A stretch of DNA of 64,000 bases from assembly GCA_964017195.1 (NCBI GenBank), contig OZ024892.1:9207366-9271365 (forward strand), read 5' to 3'. The notes beneath the pieces are model-generated. The model saw nothing but the letters and a program-made list of their open reading frames with translations. It searched no databases and was not told where the DNA came from. The position numbers and the translations under genes are program-made. Source of the stretch: Siderastrea radians. Its lineage: Eukaryota > Cnidaria > Anthozoa > Scleractinia > Rhizangiidae. This document shows, piece after piece, positions 41,001 to 53,000 of this stretch (the stretch's first letter is position 1; the number at the start of each line of letters is the position of its first letter).

Positions 41001-44000
41001 CTCTCGATTGCATCATCATCTGAACACGCTTTTGTGAACCTTTAGTGAGGTTGTGAGTGTCTTGGAGTTTAACGTTTTTGTGCTTTTTGATGCAAATTTG
41101 CTCTTGTTTCGGGGTATCTCGTGCTTTCAAGCTGTTTACGGCCCGAGGGAAGGCTAAAAATAACCTCTTGTTAAATTAAGAAATATGCATGGTAACGTTT
41201 GGTGCAAACAGGAGTAATGGGGTAAAAATAATTATTAAAAGTTGTCTTCTAGTAGTTATCCTTTGTTCCTGTTACAAGCACGTTTGGCATTCAAACAGCC
41301 CGTTCAGGTGTGATCGTTTACCAATCGTTTTTCAGTTGTTGCAATACAAACCTACAGTAGTTATCCCACAAATTTATCAGTTCTACCAATGGATGTCAAT
41401 CTTCCGTTAAAGCATAAATAAAGTTCTGATATCTTGGGCTTTCTTTCCCGAAAACAAGCCCACTAGAATCTCCTAAGAGTGCCCACTGGCTTAAAAGGAG
41501 GAGCATCTAATTTCTCCTTACAATATCCCTACTTGATCAAACGTCCAGGTCAGGAGAATAAAGGAAATGATGAACAAAGACAAAATGTCTTGATCTTTAA
41601 GTAAATTCTCCCAACTAGTACCATAAGAAATATATGGACAGCAATGAGGAGAACATGCATGTTGATATTGGGGCACAAATAGGCCATTTCCGAGTTGTCT
41701 TGTGCCTCTTTTTCAAAGCGAGGCTAAGCCCAAAACGTTTCATATGAAAATGAGTTCTATCTGCCTGTGAAGGAAAACTCATTTTCATACGAATGGCTAT
41801 GTACAAAGACTCGCTTTGAAAAAGAGGTACAAGACAACTCGGAAATGGCCTATTCTGACATACAGTCATGTTACGTTTCCTCTCAACATGTCTTCCATAC
41901 TAAAAATACCAGGAATTGTCTAACAGCGTTCACTCAAAACAGAACCAAACCACCCAATTCATCACCAAAAAGCTACGAAGAGCAAACCTATGCCACAACT
42001 TTTATGTGGAAGTCCCCTTCTCTCCCCCTCCCCCCCCCCCCCCCAATCCCGGGCTCAACAAAAGCTTTAATTCCAGCTGGCACTGCAGGCAGTAAAATCT
42101 CAAAGTTTGCTTGCCCAAGCCAATTTCCCAATTACCAAGGTTTAAAAATATCCTAAAACGCCCCTAACAAAAGACACAGGATATCTCACACCGTGACGCG
42201 TTTTAATTTGAATTCAGTTGTTGATGTCTGATGCATAATGTTTCTCTCTTGAATTTTTGATATATAACATGATAAATTAATTCACGTTAGCAGAATTGCA
42301 CTGAATTTGCCGAGGCCCTTGCCTGTCAGGAAGTGAGCAGAAAAGCCTGCTTGTCAGACTTCAAAATCTACTTGTCCCGGACGAGCAGACGGAAGTTGTT
42401 TCGAGCCCTGTCCCCCTCTGCGCCCCACCCCCACCCCCGCAGGTTTCATTAGCCAGTTTTTAGAATAGGCCCATTACATACCTGGCTGTCCATTAGCCAT
42501 GGGTGCGACATTATCCATGACTGGAGGCAGCTAAACGCAGCGACTATCATGGAGTGCAAATCACGTGAGTGGTGAGTGGCTTTCTTGTTGGCTTGGCACG
42601 TCACATAATCACACAGCCAGTGAATTGTACTCTTACATTCAGCTTGGTCTGGCAAGGCAACATAAGCAGTATTATTTAATTCTCAATCTCAATCATTGAA
42701 TAACTAGTTTTCCCATTGGTTCTCCGCACGCAAGTTAACAGCGAATAACCCTGCTTTTTCCGTACAAGGACACTGAATGTCGCGTCACGTGCCGATGCGT
42801 TCAAAGTTGAGAATTTAACCCATTCACTCCCAACCTTTTACAAAAAACCCGCCATTTTAAAAGCCTGAAGGCTTTAATTTGGCTCCTGCCTGCTCAAAGC
42901 CCAGTCCAAACCTCTACATCTTCCTCTGCAGAATGGAAACTAAACTTCTCTTCCATTTCCGAGGTTGTTTGGCAAATTTGATTTCGGACATGCGCATAAT
43001 TCAAAATTTGGATATAGTTTTTGAACGAGCAAAAAACCGTACTAGGTCACTTTTCCGGGTTTTAGCGTTCAGTCCCGTTGTTTTTGGTTCTCAATTCGAT
43101 TTTTTTTTTGAGTTTGTAGACCATTTGATAGTCTTCCCTTGGACTAGAAAAGATTTCACCTGAACTTTCAGTAAGAGGAAATTTTCAGCTAGAAATGTCA
43201 ACCTGTGCCAAGGTCGAGTTTTGCATCAATTTCAGAAGGAAACTTTTTTCGTTTTTCTCGTGTAAATGTCGACTTTAAGTGAGCGCTTCAGTTTAGGCTC
43301 TTTCTATTAGAAGTGTGCTTGGTGAATTAATTGGTTATCAAAAACATCTGCTGTTACTCAAAGTGATGACATCACAAACTGACCAAAGACTATGGTCCTT
43401 TACGGAAGGTTTTGGGCGGCACACGAGTCAATGGGTTATTAATTAATGAAAGAATATTATTCCAACCGTTTTGCTCGGATATAAGTTGATACAAGCCAAC
43501 TTGACGCATTATTTACGACTTTATATCCAACACTCACTTGTGAAATGCCGGTAATTGTTTTAAAATAGCACGCTTCCTAAGGTCTATTTTTCAGTTGCGA
43601 GGGGATGTTTACAGGAGTATATTTGCGACACTTTGGCCAGTCCAAAACTGGGTATAGATTTTGACCATTTAGGTCTACATTGGAGTATCTGGAATGCAGT
43701 ATGCATTTTAACTGTTTTGGCCTGAAGAAGAGGAATGTAGGTCGGAAAAACACATTTTTGCTCTGAAAGGAGGTTAGGGTTCAATCCTTGAGGCTGCTGC
43801 ACTGCTGGGACTTAGGGTTTCAGTTTTACAGTTTTGTTCATTCCTAAGATTTTTTCAGGTTTTGCAAAAAAAAGTTTGTCAATGATTGTAGGTCTTTGTT
43901 CCTTCCCTTAACGTAAAATTGAGGAACTAAAGGCCAGCAAATACGAGCAACATTTCCAAGCAACTTCTCATGCTGCAATGTTGCATTGGAAGTTTAATTG

Positions 44001-47000
44001 TTTGTTATGTATGCAGTACTCTCCACACCCAACAAATTTTCATGTTGCAAAAAGTAGAAATGGCGTCTACTTTCTGCAACACAAAAATTTGTTGAGAGGA
44101 GATTGTTATACGCACGATGACAAAACGCAACTTGCAACACAACATTTGTTGCGTGAAAAGCTGCACATAAATTGCACATTTAGTGAGAAAATAGAGCTAA
44201 CCCAGACGATCCAAGCTAAGTTGAGCGAGGCCAGACAGCAACTCAAAAGCAGCCAGAGTAATGTGAACATCAGATTTCCAACGACTGCTTCTGATCACAA
44301 CAAGCTTGTTACACAAGAGATGTGTCAGCTGTACAAACAGACCTCGGACTGTTGATAGGTCTGAAACAAAAAAAGAAGTTTGCAATATTTGATTCCCTGC
44401 CACTGTTTCATTTTCCTAGACAAGTAACTTAACTCTGCACAGTTTCTCTCCACCCAGGTGTATAAATGGTTAAGGGTGAGATACTGCTGTGGGTAAACCT
44501 GTGATGGACTAGCATCCCATCCAGGGGGAGTAGTAATACTCCTAGTCACTTTATGCTGGGTATCCTGTGATGGACTAGCATCCCATCCAGGGGGGAGTAG
44601 TAATACTCCTAGTCACTTATACTGGGTATCCTGTGATGGACTAGTATCCCATCCAGGGGGAGTAGTAATACTCCTAGTCACTTTATACTGGGTATCCTGT
44701 GATGGACTAGCATCCCATCCAGGGGGAGTAGTAATACTCCTAGTCACTTTATACTGGGTATCCTGTGATGGACTAGCATCCCATCCAGGAGGAGTAGTGA
44801 TACTCCTAGTCACTTTATACTGGGTATCCTGCGATGGACTAGCATCCCATACAGGGGGAGTAGTAATACTCCTCGTCACTTTATGCTGGGTATCCTGTGA
44901 TGGACTAGCATCCCATCCAGGGGGAGTAGTGATACTCCTAGTCACTTTATGCTGGTTATCCTGTGATGGACTAGCATCCCGTCCAGGAGGGAGTAGTAAT
45001 ACTACTAGTCACTTTATGCTGGGTATCCTGTGATAAAATAGCATCCCATCCAGGGGGAGTAGTAATACTCCTAGTCACTTTATGCTGGGTATCCTGTGAT
45101 GGACTAGCATCCCATCCAGGGGGGAGTAGTAATACTCTTAGTCACTTTATGCTGGGTATCCTGTGATGGACTAGCGTCCCATCCAGTGGGAAGTAGTAAC
45201 ACTCCTAGTCACTTATGCTGGGTATCCTGTGATGGACTAGCATCCCATCCAGGGGGAGTAGTAATACTCCTAGTCACTTTATGCTGGGTATCCTGTGATG
45301 GACTAGCATCCCATCCAGGGGGAGTAGTAATACTCCTAGTCACTTTATGCTGGGTATCCTGTGATGGACTAACTTCCCATCCAGGGGGAGTAGTAATACT
45401 CCTAGTCACTTTATGCTGGGTATCCTGTGATGGACTAGCATCCCATCCAGGGGGGAGTAGTAATACTCTTAGTCACTTTATGCTGGGTATCCTGTGATGG
45501 ACTAGCGTCCCATCCAGTGGGAAGTAGTAACACTCCTAGTCACTTATGCTGGGTATCCTGTGATGGACTAGCATCCCATCCAGGGGGAGTAGTAATACTC
45601 CTAGTCACTTTATACTGGGTATCCTGTGATGGACTAGTATCCCATCCAGGGGGAGTAGTAATACTCCTAGTCACTTTATACTGGGTATCCTGTGATGGAC
45701 TAGCATCCCATCCAGGGGGAGTAGTGATACTCCTAGTCACTTTATACTGGGTATCCTGTGATGGACTAGTATCCCATCCAGGGGGAGTAGTAATACTCCT
45801 AGTCACTTTATACTGGGTATCCTGTGATGGACTAGCATCCCATCCAGGGGGAGTAGTGATACTCCTAGTCACTTTATACTGGGTATCCTGTGATGGACTA
45901 GCATCCCATACAGGGGGAGTAGTAATACTCCTCGTCACTTTATGCTGGGTATCCTGTGATGGACTAGCATCCCATCCAGGGGGAGTAGTGATACTCCTAG
46001 TCACTTTATGCTGGTTATCCTGTGATGGACTAGCATCCCGTCCAGGAGGGAGTAGTAATACTACTAGTCACTTTATGCTGGGTATCCTGTGATAAAATAG
46101 CATCCCATCCAGGGGGAGTAGTAATACTACTAGTCACTTTATGCTGGGTATCCTGTGATGGACTAACTTCCCATCCAGGGGGAGTAGTAATACTCCTAGT
46201 CACTTTATGCTGGGTATCCTGTGATGGACTAACTTCCCATCCAGGGGGAGTAGTAATACTCCTAGTCACTTTATGCTGGGTATCCTGTGATGGACTAGCA
46301 TCCCATCCAGGGGGGAGTAGTAATACTCTTAGTCACTTTATGCTGGGTATCCTGTGATGTACCAGCATCCGTTCCAGGGGGGAGTAGTAATACTCCTAGT
46401 CACTTTATGCTGGGTATCCTGTGATGAACTAGCATCCCATCCAGGGGGGAGTAGTAATACTCATAGTCACTTTATGCTGGGTATCCTGTGATGGACTAGC
46501 ATCCCATCCAGGGGGGAGTAGTAATACTCTTAGTCACTTTATGCTGGGTATCCTGTGATGAACTAGCATTCCATCCAGGGGGAGTAGTAATACTCCTAGT
46601 CACTGTATGCTGGGTATCCTGTGATGGACTAGCATCCCATCCAGGGGGGAGTAGTAATACTCTTAGTCACTTTATGCTGGGTATCCTGTGATGGACTAGC
46701 ATCCCATCCAGGGGGGAGTAGTAATACTTGTAGTCACTTTATGCTGGGTATCCTGTGATGGTCTAGCATCCCATCCAGGAAGGAGTAGTAATACTCCTAG
46801 TCACTTTATGCTGGGTATCCTGTGATGAACTAGCGTCCCATCCAGGGGGAGTAGTAATACTCCTAGTCATTTTATGCTGGGTATCCTGTGATGGACTAGC
46901 ATCCCATCCAGGGGGGAGTAGTAATACTCGTAGTCATTTTATGCTGGGTATCCTGTGATGGTCTAGCATCCCATCCAGGGAGAGTACATCCTCGGAGACC

Positions 47001-50000
47001 CAGGGGCAGCTAGTCGGGACGACGGGATTTTCATGGGCGAAAGTTTACAACAAGAGCGGGAGAGCCCCTGGGCACTTACTCTTACCGAACGAGTTCCAGA
47101 AGCGTTTGAAATCCCGCCTTCTGATTGGCCAGAAAAATTTTTTTCTGGCCAATCAGCGAAGAGGAACAGCCGGGCGACTCTCATGTCTTCTTACACGAGG
47201 TTGTTTTCCTCATCAATTGCCGTAGTCGCGTGACCCGTTCAACAGGAACATTTTTGAGGAGAGCTTCAGAAAAAAATAAATAAATAAATAAACAAAGTCG
47301 AGGAAATCGCAAACTATAACGTGGCCGCAAGAAAACAAACACTCACAGGGAATTTTTCACGGCGGACTTATCGAAGGTAACGCAAAATTTTTAGAGCTAG
47401 CGACTTCCCCTTTCTCCAATGTAAACTAATTATTTCTCCTTCTTCGTTGATCTTAGTCTGAAACTTTCCATCTCTGATGCACGGGCCATGTCACGTACTA
47501 GAGAGAACTAGTTCTCTCTAGTACGTGACATGACCTCGCATCGACCGTTAAGCAGAAAATCGCCCAGATCGGCCTCCAGAAGCTCGGAAAAGCAATAAAA
47601 ACACAGCAAACACACAGCAGGTAATGTTTTTGAAACTGTATTTCCAATTTAATGCATCTTCAGCGGAAAACTGCCGATTATTTTCGATCGAATTTCAGCT
47701 TCATAAAAACACTCATATTACGCTTTGGTCAATTGTGGTTCCCACGCTCGATCGACATAGTTGCGTGGCCCATGCATCGGAGATTCCCGTGGAAAGTTTC
47801 AGACGTAGTTCAACGAACAAGGAGAAATAATTAGTAACATCGTTTACTCGAGTAGCTATTAGCCTCATGCAACAATTGAGAAAGGGGAATCGTTAGCTCT
47901 AAAAATTACGATACCTTCGATAAGTCTTTCGTGAAAAATCCCGCTGAGTGTTTGTTTTCTTCCGGCCGACTTCGTTTATTTATTTAGCATTATTTTTTTT
48001 TTCTGAAGCTCTCCTCAAAAATGTTCCCGTTGAACAGGCTACGCGACTACGGCGATTGATGAGGAAAACAACCTCGTGTAAGAAGACATGAGAGTCGCCT
48101 TGCTGTTCCTCTTCGCTGATTGGCCAGAAAAAAATTTTTCTGGCCAATCAGAAGGCGGGATTTCAAACGCTTCTGGAACTCGTTCGGTAAGAGTAAGCGC
48201 CCAGGGGCTCTCCCGCTCTTGTTGTAAACTTTCGCCCATGAAAATCCCGTCGTCCCGACTAGCTGCCCCTGGGTCTCCGAGGATGGGGAGAGTAGTAATA
48301 CTCCTAGTCACTTTATACTGGGTATCCTGTGATGGACTAGCATCCCATCCAGGGGAGAGTGGTAATACTCTTAGTCACTTTATACTGGGTATCCTGTGAT
48401 GGACTAGCATCCCATCCAGGGGGGAGTAGTAATACTCCTAGTCACTTTATGCTGGGCATCCTGTGATGGACTAGCATCCCATCCAGGGGGGAGTAGTAAT
48501 ACTCCTAGTCACTTTATGCTGGCTATCCTGTGATGGACTAGCATCCCATACAGGGGGAGTAGTAATACTCCTAGTCACTTTATACTGGGTATCCTGTGAT
48601 GGACTAGCATCCCATCCAGGAGGGAGTAGTAATACTCCTAGACACATTATGCTGGGTATCCTGTTATAGAATAGCATCCCATCCAGGGGGGAGTAGTAAT
48701 ACTCGTAGTCACTTTATGCTGGGCATCCTGCGATGAACTAGCATCCCATCCAGGGGTAGGCTCAGTCTCCAGCCGTAAGTGTCTCGATGCGCCCGTGATT
48801 CTTGCCACCTTCACGGCTGGGCGCACGGGTTTGGTTATTGTTTAGACTGACCAATCAGAGACAAGCCCGCTGAAATTTGCGGGGCAGAATGCGCGGCATA
48901 ATTTAGCGAGATTTCGTCTTTCTCTTGAAATTTCACACTTTTAGGAGGACGTTTCAGGCATACTTTTCGCATTTCGCTTTTTTTCAAGTCGATACAAAAA
49001 AAAACATAACATTTAAACAAATGACGTGTGGATTGTCTGCATAATTATTAAATTTGTAATAACGTCACACGGACATGCAACCAAACCTGTGCACCCAGCC
49101 GTGAAGATGGCGAAAATCGCGGGCGCATCGAGACACTCACGGCAGGAGACTGAGCCTAATCCAGGGGGAGTAGTAATACTCCTAGTCACTTTATGCTGGG
49201 TATCCTGTGATGGACTAGCATTCCATCCAGGGGGATACTCCCAGTTACTGCATGCTACAGAAACTGAGTCAATCTCCAGCCATGAAGGCTTCCTGTAGCT
49301 CAAGTGTGACTTTATGCCCACCCCCTCCCTCTTACTGTATCTAGTAAGCATCATCCACATACCATAAGACTGAAAAGGTTGTTGATTGTAAACATGGTTC
49401 CCAGCACTATCCACTTCAACAGTGCTTCCAGTTTCAGATACTGCGCTGCTGCCTGTGCTGGCTCGACGCCGATTCCCTTGAGGAGCCTGCAGACGATCAG
49501 CCACACTTACAGGGGCATCAGCCTGCCTTGGAGAGGAGATCCCTTGAGATTCAGCAAACTCACTGTCTTGAATTAGTAGAGATACACCTACAAGAAAATG
49601 TCAAAGGAAAGAAGTGCAATACAAAATAAGTTATCACACTGTCAACTGAAGTTGTTGCATTATTAAATGATTAAGTCACTTTTGTACGCTGTATATAAAG
49701 CAACTCTATGAGGATAAGTAGAAAAAAAGCTTTACTTTTGCCTATGGCAGTTCTCAAAATAATACCCAGATAGGAAAGTTTGGATGTTGTAGGCAAATTG
49801 TAGGAAATGTTAGCCAGTACATCAATCATTATATTTTTTAAGGTTTGACTGAGAACATACAGTGCAAGTTAACTCTCTTTTTTTACAAACCTCCCAGCAA
49901 GATCTGAACATTGAATGAGTCAGTTTCACACTGAAGAGCCTCCAACAGAAGTCGAATGAGTCTGGGCTTCAATGATAGGAATGTCACAGGCTTCTCTTCT

Positions 50001-53000
50001 CCACCTTCCTGCTCACCAGCATTCCTCTTCCTCCATCCTGCTGTCATGTCTAAAATTACAGAAAGCAACGTGTTTATACCACCAAATTCTGGCTGGCTGG
50101 TGGGTAGCTGGGCAGATCAGTCAGAGGGTGGTGAGTAGGTGGGTGGGTTGGTTAGTTGGTTGGTTGGTGGGTGGGTGGGCTGGTTGGTCAGTGGGTGGGT
50201 GGACGGGTGAGTAGGTGGGTTGGTTGGTTGGTTGGTGGATGAGCAGGTAGGTGGGTTGGTTGGTTGACAGGTGGGTGAGTAGGTGAGTGGGTTGGTTGAT
50301 TGGTGGGTGGGTGGGTGGGTGGGTGGATGGATGGGTGGGTTGGTTGGGTGAGTAGTTGGCTGGTTGGTTGATTGGTCGGTGGGTGGGTGGGTGAGTACGT
50401 GACTGGGTTGGTTGGTTGGTGGGTGGGTGGGTGGGTAAGTACGTGGGTGGGCTGGTTGGGTGTTACTGAGCAAATTTTTAAATGACAACATCAGATAACT
50501 GACCTTTTATAGCAAGATCCTGGAAGTGCAGTGGTAAACATAGCATGGATAACAGAAGGTGGATAGCTGCCCTGCGAAGCTCAGTAGTGGAGACATTACA
50601 CCTAATAATGAAAGGAAAGAGTGACAACTAAGCAATAAAATATTACGTTTTAAAGAAAATAAGAAGTACACTGTAAAATTAACTACCATGTTTGCATCTA
50701 GGCAATGATACCAGACAAAACTGAAATAAATATACGAAAAATAACATGCAAACTGCAAATCAAAGATTTCATACAAGGGAGACCTTCACAGTTGTGCATG
50801 CAACTAATACAGTTGGGAAAAGAAGGCTTTAAAAAATTCAGGCTTGATACCACTGCAGTGCTTACCAACTAGTATAATTTTTTATTATGAATTCCCGGGA
50901 GGGGGGAAGGGGGGGTTTCATTTACAAAAAATTTATTTTCTTATGGGGATAAAAAAGGAGTTTTGAGGTTTTGAGGTTACGTTCTGGGCTGTTGGACTTT
51001 TTTTGGCACCACTTTTTGCCTAATTGGACTTGTTGGGGGGGTAAAAATTGACCCCAGTCACCCCTCCCTCATTACTAATATACCTCAACATCCCCTTGGG
51101 ATGAACTCACACAACCAGCTCCGAGTAGTTTGATAGCTCAGTTGGTAAGAGCAATGTATGAACTTCAAGATAGAGTGCTTGAGTTATGCAGCAGTCAACT
51201 GTAAACTACTTTGCTTCCTCAAACACCCACAAAGGAAAACTGACAGCATCACAAAAAGCTAGAATTTCTGGTATTTCCACTCTTTAGAAAAGTAAATGAA
51301 TGCATGTTACCTTATCTGGACTTCCTTTCTTGGTAGCACTGTCTCTAGAGCAGTAATGAGGTGTGGTAACAAGACTTGTACTCCTTGGAGATCAACTCTC
51401 AAAAGGTCAGCTGAGTTGAGCAGGATACTACAAAGAACATGGCCAGTACATGACTGAAAGAGAATGAAGAACTATGAGTTCGCAACAAAAAGAACTGAAT
51501 ATCCTACCATACTAATTATGATCACTTCACACATCCCACTTGCAATATCACACTTCCCACACTGCACTTCCCATATTCCACTTCTCACTTTCCACTTCCC
51601 ATATCCCACTTTCAAAATCACACTTCACAAATCCCACTTCCCATATCCCACTTCCTATATCACACTTCCCACCTCCTATATCACACTTCCCACTTTCCAC
51701 TTCCCATATCCCACTTACTAAATCACACTTCACAAATCCCACTTCCCATATCCCACTTTCTATATCCCACTTCCCACTTTCCACTTCCCATATCCCACTT
51801 CCTATATCACACTTCCCACTTTCCACTTCCCATATCACACTTCCTATATCACACTTCCCACTTTCCACTTCCCATATCCCACTTTCTAAATCACACTACA
51901 CAAATCACACTTCACAAATCCCACTTCCCATATCCCACTTTGGGAAATCCCACTTTCTAAATCCCACTTCACAAATCTCACTTCCCACATCCCACTTTCT
52001 AAATCACACTTCACACTTTCCACTTCCCATATCCCACTTCCTATATCACACTTCCCACTTTCGAATCCCATATCCCACTTTCTAAATCACACTTCACAAA
52101 TCCCACTTCCCACATCCTACTTCCTATATCACACTTCCCACTTTCCACTTCCCATATCCCACTTTCTAAATCACACTTTCCACTTTCCACTTACCATATC
52201 CCACTTCCTATATCACATTTTCCACTTTCCACTTACCATATTCCACTTCTCATTGCCTACTTCTTAATTCTTCCCACTTGCCATATACCACATCCCACTT
52301 CCCACTTTACACTTCCCAATCTCCCATTCCCACATCCTACTTTTTACTTCCCACTTTGTGCATCCTGCATCCCACCACCCACATCCCACTTCCCACACCC
52401 CAGTTCCCATATCTCACTTCCAACTTTTCACTTTCCATTTCACTCATCCATATTCCCACATTCCATTTCCCACATCCCAACTCCCCCTCCTCACTTTCCA
52501 CTACTACATAACCCCACAAATTAAATTCATTGACCCTTCTTAATTCCATGTTGTCTCCCTGCTTGTAAAACTCATCTGCAGCACTACAAAAAGCACATTT
52601 TTTTTCTTACAGTGTTCACCCACAGGGATTTTGAGTACCTTTGTTTCAGCTGTCATTATTATTATTTACTCCAGTGGGTGCCTTAGTGCAATTAGACCTT
52701 CATGCTGTGAGTGTCTAAACAAACTTAATTTTTCTTACCTCCGAGTACAGCAATCCAATTGCCAAAGCTAAATAAAACCTGGACAAATAAACAGGTCTCA
52801 TCTCTTGTCCAGAGCGATGACTACAGAAGATCCGACACAAAGCACCATAAGCTTCAGCGCGTCCTGGCTCAAACTTACTGTCCAGGTTGTTTCTGCCTGG
52901 TTGAAGGCTATAAAAGAAAAGAATTCTATTTCTAAACTATTTTTCATTTTTTTCCAGACTCAAACTGCCAAGAGAGACAAACAAAAGACTGACTCTGAAT

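Noticed and set aside
45517..46092. 191-codon open frame on the plus strand (and 154 codons on the minus strand) in the satellite
   Set aside because: The 66 bp unit is a multiple of three and lacks stops in these frames, so both strands stay open automatically. There is no protein similarity and no start context.
50117..50491. Pro/Thr-rich 124-codon frame
   Set aside because: Translation of a (GGTT/GGTG) microsatellite on the complementary strand inside an intron.
51540..52085. 181-codon frame of repeated SHFP-type units
   Set aside because: Translation of the CCCACTTCCCATATC minisatellite in an intron.
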